Positions 25,794 to 34,943 of a DNA stretch of 64,000 nucleotides are shown here, piece after piece. How positions within the stretch are numbered: position 1 is the stretch's first letter; every line of letters begins with the position of its first letter. The stretch comes from Pseudomonas siliginis (GTDB lineage: Bacteria; Pseudomonadota; Gammaproteobacteria; Pseudomonadales; Pseudomonadaceae), in NCBI RefSeq assembly GCF_019145195.1, contig NZ_JAHSTW010000002.1:248001-312000 (forward strand), given 5' to 3'. The notes beneath the pieces were generated by a model that had not been told where the DNA came from, did no database searches, and saw nothing but the letters and a program-made list of their open reading frames with translations. The translations under genes were made by a program, and so were the position numbers.

Positions 25794-26767
25794 TTCCCAC
25801 GGCTATGGACGAGAGCGAAGCCCCGGTGTCATGGTCGCTGAAATTCACGCTTCCAGGCTGGGAGAGCCGTGCATCGGTACGCAGCAGTGTCCATGACTAT
25901 CGGTTACCGGGCGATGTCGAGCAGCAATTGCAAACCCGCTACTGGTTACCCCCGGCCTTTGTGCCCTATCTGGCGCATCCGGCCATCCAGGCCAAAGGTC
26001 GCGATACCCTGCACCGACTTACTGCCAATCATCTGGTGTATTTCCTCGACTACACCACCCTGCTCGAACACCGCATCGTCAACCGCGCGGTGGAAGTCAT
26101 CGTGCACCGCGAACTGCCCATTTATATACCGCTACCGATGAAACATGCGGCACTGCAGCTGTATACCGACGAGGGCTACCACGCGCTGTTTTCCAACCAG
26201 ATTGCCGAGCAGATCGCTGCGCTCTACGGCATCACCCGGCGACCGGTCATTCCGAAGCGGATCAGTCGCATGAACGCTTTGATCGCGCGCACGCCGGAGA
26301 AAAACCGCGCTCTGGCCTGGTTCCTGCTGGGATTTGTCTCGGAAACCATCATTGCCCGCGAGTTGCTGGAGGTCTGCCGCGACACGCTGGTATCCAGTGT
26401 GAGTGACATGTTGCGTGATCACCTTGCCGACGAAGCCCGGCACAGCCGCTATTTCGCCGAAGCCTTCCATTACTTCTGGATCGCCATGAACAGTCGTCAA
26501 CGCCTGTTCGCCAGCAAGACCCTCGTGGAGATCATTTCCATCTTCTTCGAAGCAGATGAAGGCTGGCTGCAACAAAGCCTGCGTTCGGCCGGTATTGCCG
26601 AGATCGACGTGATGGAGATTGTCGGCGGCACGGCAACGGTGCAGGCCAACCGCGCCCGTGCACGCGTTGGCTGCAAACCTACGGTGGAGGCCTTGCACAA
26701 GGCGGGCTTCTTTGCATTGCCCCACAACCAGACACTTTTCGCCAAAGCAGGATTGATCGATGGATAA
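25790..26767 (+). CDS. AurF-like diiron oxygenase (p-aminobenzoate N-oxygenase family)
   Basis: The 325-residue protein is all-helical and ferritin-like. The seven AurF metal ligands (as I recall E101, E136, H139, E196, H223, E227, H230) have counterparts at E93, E128, H131, E185, H211, E215 and H218. Spacings E-35-E-3-H and H-4-E-3-H are identical. The motifs are YTDEGYHALF and DHLADEARHSRYF. Known relatives oxidise amines to hydroxylamines or nitro groups (AurF, CmlI) or hydroxylate carbon (CmlA-type chemistry uses another fold). No aromatic amine pathway is nearby. The gene overlaps both neighbours, so it is part of one operon. Its substrate could be the upstream peptide (inference). Confidence 0.85.
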   Translation: MIPTAMDESEAPVSWSLKFTLPGWESRASVRSSVHDYRLPGDVEQQLQTRYWLPPAFVPYLAHPAIQAKGRDTLHRLTANHLVYFLDYTTLLEHRIVNRAVEVIVHRELPIYIPLPMKHAALQLYTDEGYHALFSNQIAEQIAALYGITRRPVIPKRISRMNALIARTPEKNRALAWFLLGFVSETIIARELLEVCRDTLVSSVSDMLRDHLADEARHSRYFAEAFHYFWIAMNSRQRLFASKTLVEIISIFFEADEGWLQQSLRSAGIAEIDVMEIVGGTATVQANRARARVGCKPTVEALHKAGFFALPHNQTLFAKAGLIDG

Positions 26768-27992
26768 ACACAGCCGTGTAGCTACCCGCCGGCAACAACG
26801 CGGTGCCGTCAGCCTGTTGTTGGCGATGATCCTGCTTGGCGTGTTTCCGCTGGATGTGCTGCTGCCTTCTTTTCCGGCATTGGCAGCACACTTTGGCCGA
26901 TCATCAAACGACATCGCGCTGTCGATCAGTCTGTTTGCCGTGGGCATCGCATTTGCCCAGTTGTTGATCGGCCCGTTGTCCGATGTGATCGGGCGCAAAG
27001 GTCTGCTGCTCGCGGGCATGAGCGTGTCGCTGCTCGGCGCACTGGGCTGCGTGCTGAGCAATGACTACACGCTGTTCCTGATTTTCCGGGTGATGCAGGC
27101 GCTGGGATGCGGTTGCTTCGTGCTGTCCCAGGCACTGGTGCAGGATCTGTTCGAAGGCAACGAGCGTGATCGCCTGCGGATCCTGATGGTCACCGCCACG
27201 GGCATCTTCATTTCGGTATCACCATTGGCGGGCACGTTTCTGCAAGCCACGCTCGGCTGGCGCGGCAGCTTCTGGGTGTTCATCGCCTTGGCCGCCGTGG
27301 TTCTGGTGAAGACGTGGCGGCTGCTCGATAACAGCCGGCCCGTTCAGAATGGGCCACATGGGGGTTTCATAAAGCCTTACAGATTGGTGCTGAGCAATTT
27401 CGAATTCGTCGGCTGCTGGCTGATTTCCGCCTTCGCTTTCGCCTGCCACTTTTCCTTCATTGTCATTTCGCCGCTGATCTTCATGGAGCAGCTGCAGATG
27501 GCACCTTACGATTTCGCCTTGATCCTGCTGATTTACGGCGCCGCCTATGTCTTCGGCGGTGTGCTCGCCAGCGTGCTGAACCGGCATATCAATGCGCAAC
27601 AGCAGATTTTTACCGGGCTGAGTCTGATCCTGCTCTCGGGACTGGTAATGCTCTATCTGGCCGCCAACCATGATTTGTCAGCTGCGACTGTGCTGATTCC
27701 AATGCTCATCTGCACGGTGGGCACGACCATTTCCCGGCCACCGGCTACCTCCCGCGCCATGAGCCTGTTTGCCGAAAATGCCGGCGCATCGGCGTCTGCC
27801 GGCAGCACCATCATCTTTATCTGTGGCGGGCTGGTCAGCGCCTTGATCAGCCTCGGCCCGGCCAACCTGCAAGCGACGCTGGGCTACGGTTTCGTCCTGT
27901 TGAGCGGCATATCCCTGTTGCTCAACAGCGTGATTGGCCGTCGCGTCAGCAACCTGCGCAGCAATCCGGTGATGCCGGGAGGCGACCACTGA
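26760..27992 (+). CDS. MFS efflux transporter of the Bcr/CflA type
   Basis: The 410-residue protein has 12 predicted membrane helices. Motif A (GPLSDVIGRKGLLLAG, about residues 77-92) follows helix 2. DVLLPSFPAL in helix 1 and RVMQALGCGCFVLSQALVQD in helix 4 are Bcr/CflA drug-exporter signatures. It overlaps the AurF-like gene by eight bases, so it is the third gene of the operon and probably exports the product or gives self-protection. It is an inner-membrane proton antiporter by family. Confidence 0.88.
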   Translation: MDKHSRVATRRQQRGAVSLLLAMILLGVFPLDVLLPSFPALAAHFGRSSNDIALSISLFAVGIAFAQLLIGPLSDVIGRKGLLLAGMSVSLLGALGCVLSNDYTLFLIFRVMQALGCGCFVLSQALVQDLFEGNERDRLRILMVTATGIFISVSPLAGTFLQATLGWRGSFWVFIALAAVVLVKTWRLLDNSRPVQNGPHGGFIKPYRLVLSNFEFVGCWLISAFAFACHFSFIVISPLIFMEQLQMAPYDFALILLIYGAAYVFGGVLASVLNRHINAQQQIFTGLSLILLSGLVMLYLAANHDLSAATVLIPMLICTVGTTISRPPATSRAMSLFAENAGASASAGSTIIFICGGLVSALISLGPANLQATLGYGFVLLSGISLLLNSVIGRRVSNLRSNPVMPGGDH

Positions 27993-28248
27993 TCCTGCCA
28001 GTCGTCATCCCGCGTGCCTCTTCAGCGGGGGAACAACGCTTTGCGCCATTCCCTCGCGACGCCAGCGGTGTAGAATCGCCTCATTCATCGCCATTCATCC
28101 CCGGCGGGTTTATGAGCTCAGGCTGAGACCAGCGGCGATCCCGCAACGTCATCGGCAGCTTCCGGACACACGGCCATTTTTCGGGTGTTTCAGAGGTCAA
28201 CAGAAGCTCACTCCCCTTTAGTACGTGATTAGCCGCCCGGAGTGCTCC
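27993..28248 (+). other. Intergenic region upstream of ilvD
   Basis: I see no gene here. GTGTAGAATCG at 28069-28079 contains a plausible -10 box (TAGAAT at 28071). No clear terminator for the MFS gene and no convincing leader peptide with repeated branched-chain codons is visible. Confidence 0.4.
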
Positions 28249-30090
28249 ATGCCAGATTACCGCTCGAAAACATCCACCCACGGCCGCAACATGGCCGGCG
28301 CCCGCGCACTGTGGCGCGCCACCGGCATGAAAGATGACGACTTCAAGAAGCCGATCATTGCCATCGCCAACTCGTTCACCCAGTTCGTCCCGGGGCATGT
28401 GCACCTGAAGGACCTGGGTCAACTGGTCGCCCGCGAAATCGAACGCGCCGGTGGCGTGGCCAAGGAATTCAACACCATTGCTGTCGATGACGGCATCGCC
28501 ATGGGCCACGACGGCATGCTGTATTCGCTGCCGAGCCGCGAGATCATCGCCGACTCCGTCGAGTACATGGTCAATGCCCACTGCGCCGACGCCATCGTGT
28601 GCATTTCCAACTGCGACAAGATCACCCCGGGCATGCTGATGGCCGCGCTGCGCCTGAACATCCCGGTGATCTTCGTTTCCGGCGGTCCGATGGAAGCGGG
28701 CAAGACCAAACTCGCCTCCCACGGCCTCGACCTCGTCGACGCCATGGTGATCGCCGCCGACTCCAGCGCTTCTGACGAGAAAGTCGCCGAGTACGAGCGC
28801 AGCGCCTGCCCGACCTGCGGTTCGTGCTCCGGCATGTTCACCGCCAACTCGATGAACTGCCTGACCGAAGCACTGGGTCTGGCCTTGCCGGGCAACGGTT
28901 CGACTCTGGCCACCCACAGCGACCGCGAGCAGCTGTTCCTCCAGGCCGGTCGCACCATCGTCGAGCTGTGCAAGCGTTACTACGGCGAGAACGATGACTC
29001 CGTGCTGCCGCGCAACATCGCCAACTTCAAGGCGTTCGAAAACGCGATGATGCTCGACATCGCCATGGGCGGTTCGACCAACACCATCCTGCACTTGCTC
29101 GCAGCCGCCCAGGAAGCCGAGATCGATTTCGACCTGCGCGACATCGACCGCCTCTCGCGCAGCGTGCCGCAGCTGTGCAAGGTCGCGCCGAACATCCAGA
29201 AGTACCACATGGAAGACGTGCACCGCGCCGGCGGCATTTTCAGCATCCTCGGTTCGCTGGCCCGTGGCGGCCTGCTGCACACCGACCTGCCGACCGTACA
29301 CAGCCGCAGCATGGAAGAAGCCATCGCCAAGTGGGACATCACCCAGACCAGCGACGAAGCCGTGCATCACTTCTTCAAGGCAGGTCCTGCGGGCATTCCG
29401 ACCCAGACTGCGTTCAGCCAGTCGACCCGTTGGGAAACCCTCGACGACGATCGTGAAAACGGCTGCATCCGCAGCTTCGAGCACGCCTATTCGAAAGAAG
29501 GCGGCCTCGCCGTGCTGTACGGCAACATCGCGCAGGACGGTTGCGTGGTGAAAACCGCCGGGGTCGATGAGTCGATCCACGTCTTCGAAGGCAACGCGAA
29601 AATTTTCGAAAGCCAGGACAGCGCCGTGCGCGGCATCCTCGCTGACGAAGTGAAGGAAGGCGACATCGTCATCATTCGCTACGAAGGCCCGAAAGGCGGC
29701 CCGGGCATGCAGGAAATGCTCTACCCGACGTCCTACCTGAAATCCAAAGGTCTGGGCAAAGCCTGTGCGCTGCTCACCGACGGGCGTTTCTCCGGCGGTA
29801 CTTCCGGCCTGTCGATTGGTCACGCTTCGCCAGAGGCTGCGGCCGGCGGCGCGATCGGTCTGGTGCAGGATGGCGACAAGGTGCTGATCGACATTCCGAA
29901 CCGCTCGATCAACCTGTTGGTCAGCGACGAAGAACTGGCGGCACGCCGCGCCGAGCAGGACAAGAAAGGCTGGAAACCGGTTGAAGTGCGCCCACGCAAA
30001 GTGACCACCGCGCTCAAGGCCTACGCCCTGCTGGCGACCAGTGCCGATAAGGGAGCGGTGCGTAACAAAGCGATGCTCGACGGGATATAA
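28249..30090 (+). CDS. ilvD: Dihydroxy-acid dehydratase IlvD
   Basis: IlvD dehydrates 2,3-dihydroxy-3-methylbutanoate and the methylpentanoate homologue, in valine and isoleucine synthesis. The 613-residue protein starts [19 protein letters not shown]. Iron-sulfur cysteines are visible in [10 protein letters not shown] and [20 protein letters not shown], and [18 protein letters not shown] is the second family signature. GGAG seven bases before ATG 28249 supports this start over the upstream in-frame ATG at 28225. The ilvA gene for the same pathway is at 53993. Confidence 0.97.
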   Translation: MPDYRSKTSTHGRNMAGARALWRATGMKDDDFKKPIIAIANSFTQFVPGHVHLKDLGQLVAREIERAGGVAKEFNTIAVDDGIAMGHDGMLYSLPSREIIADSVEYMVNAHCADAIVCISNCDKITPGMLMAALRLNIPVIFVSGGPMEAGKTKLASHGLDLVDAMVIAADSSASDEKVAEYERSACPTCGSCSGMFTANSMNCLTEALGLALPGNGSTLATHSDREQLFLQAGRTIVELCKRYYGENDDSVLPRNIANFKAFENAMMLDIAMGGSTNTILHLLAAAQEAEIDFDLRDIDRLSRSVPQLCKVAPNIQKYHMEDVHRAGGIFSILGSLARGGLLHTDLPTVHSRSMEEAIAKWDITQTSDEAVHHFFKAGPAGIPTQTAFSQSTRWETLDDDRENGCIRSFEHAYSKEGGLAVLYGNIAQDGCVVKTAGVDESIHVFEGNAKIFESQDSAVRGILADEVKEGDIVIIRYEGPKGGPGMQEMLYPTSYLKSKGLGKACALLTDGRFSGGTSGLSIGHASPEAAAGGAIGLVQDGDKVLIDIPNRSINLLVSDEELAARRAEQDKKGWKPVEVRPRKVTTALKAYALLATSADKGAVRNKAMLDGI

Positions 30091-30094
30091 AAAC

Positions 30095-30181
30095 AGCTGC
30101 GAGCTGCAAGCTTCAAGCTTCAAGCTTCAAGCTTCAAGCAAGAGCCAAGTTGCTCTTTCTTGCAGCTTGCAGCTCGCAGCT
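30095..30181. repeat. Hairpin repeat with AAGCTTC tandem units between ilvD and a convergent gene
   Basis: AGCTGCGAGCTGCAAG (30095-30110) and its perfect complement (30166-30181) bracket four and a half units of the heptamer AAGCTTC (30108-30139). A second inner inverted part (AGAGCCAAGTTGCTCT) lies between. It sits between two convergent genes and could terminate both. A related sequence (AGCTACAAGCTGCAAG) follows serA at about 62432. Confidence 0.75.
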
Positions 30182-30191
30182 CGCATCTTCT

Positions 30192-31247
30192 TTATTGAAT
30201 ATCCTCCGGCTTGACGATCACCCAGTTCTTGTCCGCTGTCACCGGCAAGCCTTCCTTGGCCTGCGCCGCCGCGTGCTTGGCCATCATGCCGTTGATTTGC
30301 GTCATGTACTTGTCCTTGCGGTTGATCCACAAGTGAATGCCGCCCTTGGCCACATCGACATCGTGGAACAGCATGTAACCGTCGCTCGTCGGGGTATCGC
30401 CGCCGACCAGTACCGGTTTTTTCCATTCATCGATGTAGGTGAGGATCGCCGCGTGCTTGCCGGCCATCCAGGTTGCCGGGGTCCACAGGTACGGCGTCAG
30501 CTCCAGGCCGAGGTTGGCCTTCTCGTCATATTTGCCAGCAGTGATCTGTTTGCGCGCAGTGGTCAGCTCGCCGGTCTTCTGATCCTTGAGCAGCAGTGAA
30601 ACGCCAATGACGTTCTGCGGTTTGACGTTGTAACCGTACTTGGGATCCGCCGCGACCATGCGTACCAGTTCCTCTGAAGCGGCGGTCATCACGTAGACCT
30701 CGATGCCGTTCTCCATCAGCTTGTTGTACAGCTCCTGCTGGCCAGTGAAGATCTTCGGCGGATTGACGTCGAGCTTCTTCACCACATCGCCTTCGTAATA
30801 CGTCGCGGGCACCGGTTTGCCCGAAGCCATCAGTTCGTCAACGTAGCCCTTGAGCTCCTTGAGGGTGAAGCCAGAGAACACCTGCGCCACCCACGGGTAA
30901 CAGACCATGTCGTCGACTTCGCAGAGCCGGTAGTAATAACTGAACAGGCTTTCCTTGTGCTCGGCGGTGTCCTTGAAGGGCATCAGTTTCAGCGAGGGGT
31001 CGAGCTTGTCGCGGGTAATAAGGCCTTTGTTTTCCATGAACGGCAGCAAGGATTCTTCGAGGTCGTAGCGGTAACTGGTGTTGTCCATGTCGAACACCGC
31101 GTAATTACCCTTGTTGGCGTTGGCGGCAATCATCGCGTCCAGCGCCTTGGCCTGATCCGCCGGCCAATGCTTGAGGTCCGTGGCCAATGCATGGCCGGCG
31201 AGGCCAGCCGCCAGTGCCACAGCCAACAACGTGCGTGCAATTCTCAT
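30192..31247 (-). CDS. Periplasmic HAD-type phosphatase, phosphorylcholine phosphatase-like
   Basis: The 351-residue protein has a signal peptide MRIARTLLAVALAAGLAGHA (cleavage after about residue 22). The HAD nucleophile motif is YAVFDMDNTSYRYDLEE, motif II is in VYVMTAASEELVR and the acidic motif lies in VLVGGDTPTSDGYMLFHDV. The DMDNTSYRYD form and overall length match the P. aeruginosa phosphorylcholine phosphatase PchP (about 349 residues), which releases choline from phosphorylcholine outside the cytoplasm. Whether this one has that specificity is inference. Confidence 0.75.
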   Translation of the reverse strand: MRIARTLLAVALAAGLAGHALATDLKHWPADQAKALDAMIAANANKGNYAVFDMDNTSYRYDLEESLLPFMENKGLITRDKLDPSLKLMPFKDTAEHKESLFSYYYRLCEVDDMVCYPWVAQVFSGFTLKELKGYVDELMASGKPVPATYYEGDVVKKLDVNPPKIFTGQQELYNKLMENGIEVYVMTAASEELVRMVAADPKYGYNVKPQNVIGVSLLLKDQKTGELTTARKQITAGKYDEKANLGLELTPYLWTPATWMAGKHAAILTYIDEWKKPVLVGGDTPTSDGYMLFHDVDVAKGGIHLWINRKDKYMTQINGMMAKHAAAQAKEGLPVTADKNWVIVKPEDIQ

Positions 31248-31486
31248 AGCGCTACTCCCCGATGCAAAGAGTTCGACGCTAACAAATCAGTGTGACAACC
31301 CTCGCCTGTCAGCGACCGCTGACGTCCCCTGCGCGTCAGTTGCATTGCCGACAGCGACACGCGCTTATTCCAAAAACGACGGTTGCCCAGCCATTTTGGT
31401 ATTAAATCATTGCAAATCAAGCTGTTAGGCTTGCCGGTTCGCAGCAGCCCCGGATGGCTGTTGGCACAGTCTTTACTGGAGTTCTC

Positions 31487-32878
31487 ATGAATCTACCGCT
31501 GATTCTCAACCTGCTGGTGTTCCTCGCCCTGCTCTTCGGTCTGGCGCAGACCCGCCACACCACCTGGAGCCTGGCGAAAAAAGTCCTGCTCGCACTGGTC
31601 CTCGGCGTGGCGTTCGGCGTCGCCCTGCACACGATCTACGGTGCCGGCAATCCGGTGCTGAAAGCCTCGATCGGCTGGTTCGATCTGGTCGGCAACGGTT
31701 ACGTGCAGTTGCTGCAAATGATCGTGATCCCGCTGGTGTTTGCTTCGATCCTCAGCGCCGTGGCCCGCCTGCACAATGCCTCGTCGCTGGGCAAAATCAG
31801 TTTCCTGACCATCGGCACGCTGCTGTTCACCACTGCCATCGCGGCGCTGATCGGCATCGGCCTGACCAACCTGTTCGGCCTCAGCGCTGAAGGTCTGGTC
31901 GCCGGCACTCAGGAAATGGCGCGCCTGCAAACCATTCAGAACGACTACGCCGGCAAGGTCGCCGACCTGAATGTGCCGCAACTGCTGCTGTCGTTCATTC
32001 CGCAGAACCCGTTCGCCGACCTGGCCCGGGCCAAGCCGACCTCGATCATCAGCGTAGTGATCTTCGCCGCGTTCCTCGGGGTTGCCGCGCTGCAACTGCT
32101 CAAGGACGACGTGGAAAAAGGTCAGAAAGTGATCAACGCCATCGACACCCTGCAAGCCTGGGTGATGCGTCTGGTGCGTCTAGTGATGAAGCTGACCCCG
32201 TACGGTGTGCTGGCGCTGATGACCAAAGTGGTCGCCGGTTCCAACCTGCAGGACATCATCAAGCTCGGCAGTTTTGTCGTGGTGTCCTATATCGGCCTGG
32301 GCCTGATGTTCGTCGTGCACGGCGTGCTGGTGTCGGCAGCCGGGATCAACCCGCTGCGCTTCTTCCGCAAGATCTGGCCGGTGCTGACGTTTGCTTTCAC
32401 CAGTCGCTCCAGCGCGGCGACCATCCCGCTGAGCATTGAAGCGCAGACCCGTCGTCTGGGCATTCCGTCGTCGGTCGCCAGTTTCGCTGCCTCGTTCGGC
32501 GCGACGATTGGCCAGAACGGTTGCGCCGGTCTCTATCCGGCAATGTTGGCAGTGATGGTGGCACCAACGGTCGGCATCAACCCGCTGGATCCGCTGTGGA
32601 TCGCGACGCTGGTGGCGATTGTCACGTTGAGTTCGGCCGGTGTCGCCGGGGTCGGTGGCGGCGCGACGTTCGCCGCACTGATCGTGCTGCCGGCGATGGG
32701 CCTGCCGGTGTCACTGGTGGCACTGCTGATTTCGGTCGAGCCGCTGATCGATATGGGCCGCACCGCGTTGAACGTGAGTGGCTCGATTACCGCTGGGGCG
32801 ATTACCAGTCAGGTCATGCAGCAGACGGATAAAGCGCTGCTGGATGCCGATGAGCACGCAGAGTTGGCCCAGGCTTAA
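31487..32878 (+). CDS. tcyP: L-cystine symporter TcyP (dicarboxylate/amino acid:cation symporter family)
   Basis: The 463-residue membrane protein is the same length as E. coli TcyP (YdjN) and similar to it throughout: FALAQTRH-type N-terminus ([20 protein letters not shown]), [35 protein letters not shown] and [18 protein letters not shown]. The last two are re-entrant hairpin motifs of the SLC1-type fold. It imports cystine with sodium or protons. GGAG six bases before ATG 31487 sets the start; the in-frame codon at 31454 lacks a ribosome site. Confidence 0.92.
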   Translation: MNLPLILNLLVFLALLFGLAQTRHTTWSLAKKVLLALVLGVAFGVALHTIYGAGNPVLKASIGWFDLVGNGYVQLLQMIVIPLVFASILSAVARLHNASSLGKISFLTIGTLLFTTAIAALIGIGLTNLFGLSAEGLVAGTQEMARLQTIQNDYAGKVADLNVPQLLLSFIPQNPFADLARAKPTSIISVVIFAAFLGVAALQLLKDDVEKGQKVINAIDTLQAWVMRLVRLVMKLTPYGVLALMTKVVAGSNLQDIIKLGSFVVVSYIGLGLMFVVHGVLVSAAGINPLRFFRKIWPVLTFAFTSRSSAATIPLSIEAQTRRLGIPSSVASFAASFGATIGQNGCAGLYPAMLAVMVAPTVGINPLDPLWIATLVAIVTLSSAGVAGVGGGATFAALIVLPAMGLPVSLVALLISVEPLIDMGRTALNVSGSITAGAITSQVMQQTDKALLDADEHAELAQA

Positions 32879-32903
32879 GCTTCTCAGCGACTGAGCGGGC
32901 CTC

Positions 32904-32967
32904 TTCGCGAGCAGGCTCGCTCCCACACTGAAATGCGTTCCCCTGTGGGAGCGAGCCTGCTCGCGAA
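32904..32967. repeat. REP doublet (reverse class)
   Basis: TTCGCGAGCAGGCTCGCTCC then GTGGGAGCGAGCCTGCTCGC with about 16 bases between, in the gap between convergent tcyP and folA. The right arm ends five bases before the folA stop. Confidence 0.92.
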
Positions 32968-32971
32968 GCTG

Positions 32972-33484
32972 TTAGGCTTTCTCCCAAACCTCAAAGCTAT
33001 ATGCAGGTTTATCGCCCTCTGCCGGATTCGGTACATCCGACACCAGCTTCCATTCGCTCAGATCAAACTCCGGAAACCACGCATCCCCTTGCGGGCTCAG
33101 CGCCACGCGGGTCAGGTACAGCCGATCGGCCTGCGCCAGTCCCTGCGCATACAACTGCGCGCCGCCAATCAGCATCAGCTCATCAACGCCTTGGGCTTTC
33201 GCCCATTCCTCGGCGCGCGCCACCGCGGCTTCCAGCGACGGATAGACCTCGGCGCCTTCGAGTTGCAGATCGGTCTGGCGGCTGACCACGATGTTCAAGC
33301 GCCCCGGCAACGGCCGGCCGAGCGAATCCCAGGTCTTTCGACCCATGATGATCGGCTTGCCGAGCGTGGTCGCCTTGAAGTATTTGAAGTCCCCCGGCAA
33401 GTGCCAGGGCATGCTGTTGTCGACGCCGATCACGCGGTTTTCACCGAGGGCTGCGATCAGGCTGAGGGGCAGTGATTTAGTCAT
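32972..33484 (-). CDS. folA: Dihydrofolate reductase FolA
   Basis: FolA reduces dihydrofolate to tetrahydrofolate with NADPH, the target of trimethoprim. The 170-residue protein starts MTKSLPLSLIAALGENRVIG. The active-site loop is NSMPWHLPGDFKYF with the catalytic acid at the D of PGD. The cofactor motifs are IIMGRKTWDSLGRPLPGR and LMLIGGAQLYAQ. A much longer frame extends upstream over the divergent gene, but family length and start fix ATG at 33484. thyA, which produces its substrate, is at 46152. Confidence 0.96.
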   Translation of the reverse strand: MTKSLPLSLIAALGENRVIGVDNSMPWHLPGDFKYFKATTLGKPIIMGRKTWDSLGRPLPGRLNIVVSRQTDLQLEGAEVYPSLEAAVARAEEWAKAQGVDELMLIGGAQLYAQGLAQADRLYLTRVALSPQGDAWFPEFDLSEWKLVSDVPNPAEGDKPAYSFEVWEKA

Positions 33485-33569
33485 GCCGGCGAGGATACCA
33501 GAGCCGCGCTTACCCCGATAAGCGCCACAGCGGTTATGCTCAGCGCTCGATTTAGCGACGGGACGCCGC

Positions 33570-34943
33570 GTGACTGAACTGACTCCACTGCAAAACCTCT
33601 GGCTCACCGAAACCATCCGCCTGCGCGAAGAACACGCGGGGCCGCTGGATGACCTGGAAGCCAATCGTCTGGCCCGCGCCGCTGGCGGCGATCTGCCGAG
33701 CCGCATTGCGCGCCGGGCGCTATGGCTGGCCGAGCGCGACGGGCTGACCGCCGCCCTCAAACACTGGCTGCAAGGCGCGCGCCTGGCGCTGGTGTTGTTG
33801 ATGATTTTCGCCGTGCTCAGCGGCGCTGGTCTGGCTTTCGCTGCACTTGGGCAGACGCCGGTGAATGTGTTCTGGGCGCTGGGCAGCCTGCTCGGGATCA
33901 ATCTGATTTTGCTGCTGAGTTGGGCGCTGGGCTTGATTTTCGCTGGCGAACACGGCGCCACCCTCGGGCGCTTGTGGCTGTGGCTCAGCGAAAAATTCGC
34001 TCGCGACGCCAAAGCCGCGCAACTGGCGCCGGCCCTGCTGTTGGTGCTGCAACGCAAGAAACTCAACCGCTGGGCGCTCGGCGCGTTGGTCAATGGTTTG
34101 TGGCTGCTGGCGATGCTCAGCGCGCTGATTCTGTTGCTGACGCTGATGGCCACGCGGCGCTACGGCTTTGTCTGGGAAACCACGATCCTCGGCGCCGATA
34201 CTTTCATCCACGTCACCAAGGCCCTTGGCTATCTGCCGTCGCTGCTCGGCTTCAACGTGCCGACCGAGGAAATGATCCGCGCCAGCGGCGCTGGCGCACT
34301 GGATATTGAAAGCGCGCGACAGGCCTGGGCGACGTGGCTGGTCGGTGTGCTGGTGGTCTACGGCGTGCTGCCGCGCCTGCTGCTCGCGCTGTTCTGCCTG
34401 TGGCGCTGGAACAGCGGCAAAGCGGCGCTGCGCCTGGATCTGAACCTGCCCGGCTACGCGCAACTGCGCGAAAGGCTGATGCCGACCAGCGAGCGCCTTG
34501 GTGTCAACGACCCGGAGCCGGCGCAACTGCATCGCGTCGAAAGCAACATCGGCGAACTGGCCAGTGAAGGCGCGCTGCTGGTGGCGATCGAGTTGGACGA
34601 ACAGCGTCCGTGGCCACCCGTGCTGCCGAAAAACGTCAGCAACGCGGGCATTCTCGACAGTCGCGAATCGCGGCACAAGCTGCTCGAACAACTCAGTCGC
34701 TTCCCGCCGGCGCGGCTGGCCATCGCCTGTGATCCGCGCCGTTCGCCGGATCGCGGCAGCCTTGCGCTGATCGCCGAACTCGCACGCAACGCCGGCGCCA
34801 CTCGCATCTGGCTGCTGCAAGCGCCACCCGGCGAAGCGCTGGACGGGCAACGTCTGGGTGACTGGCACGCGGCGCTGCAACAGTTGGAGTTGCCGTTCGC
34901 CGATTGCGCGCCGATGAACTGGCTGGAGAGCGGACATGACTGA
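33570..34943 (+). CDS. DUF2868 family inner-membrane protein
   Basis: The 457-residue protein starts with GTG at 33570. It has four or so hydrophobic segments (about residues 70-95, 105-130, 165-190 and 250-280) and a C-terminal soluble part (about 300-457). It overlaps the GTPase gene downstream by eight bases. The DUF2868-DUF3482 pair is conserved in Pseudomonas and other proteobacteria, so the two probably work together at the membrane. No function is established. Confidence 0.85.
   Translation: MTELTPLQNLWLTETIRLREEHAGPLDDLEANRLARAAGGDLPSRIARRALWLAERDGLTAALKHWLQGARLALVLLMIFAVLSGAGLAFAALGQTPVNVFWALGSLLGINLILLLSWALGLIFAGEHGATLGRLWLWLSEKFARDAKAAQLAPALLLVLQRKKLNRWALGALVNGLWLLAMLSALILLLTLMATRRYGFVWETTILGADTFIHVTKALGYLPSLLGFNVPTEEMIRASGAGALDIESARQAWATWLVGVLVVYGVLPRLLLALFCLWRWNSGKAALRLDLNLPGYAQLRERLMPTSERLGVNDPEPAQLHRVESNIGELASEGALLVAIELDEQRPWPPVLPKNVSNAGILDSRESRHKLLEQLSRFPPARLAIACDPRRSPDRGSLALIAELARNAGATRIWLLQAPPGEALDGQRLGDWHAALQQLELPFADCAPMNWLESGHD

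Noticed and set aside
28081..30123. 680-codon open frame antisense to ilvD
   Set aside because: It mirrors a highly conserved IlvD gene; long antisense frames are common in G+C-rich genes. No family match or ribosome site supports it.
33485..34153. Upstream extension of folA to 393 residues
   Set aside because: The extra part lies over the divergent DUF2868 gene. Dihydrofolate reductase family length and start fix the ATG at 33484.
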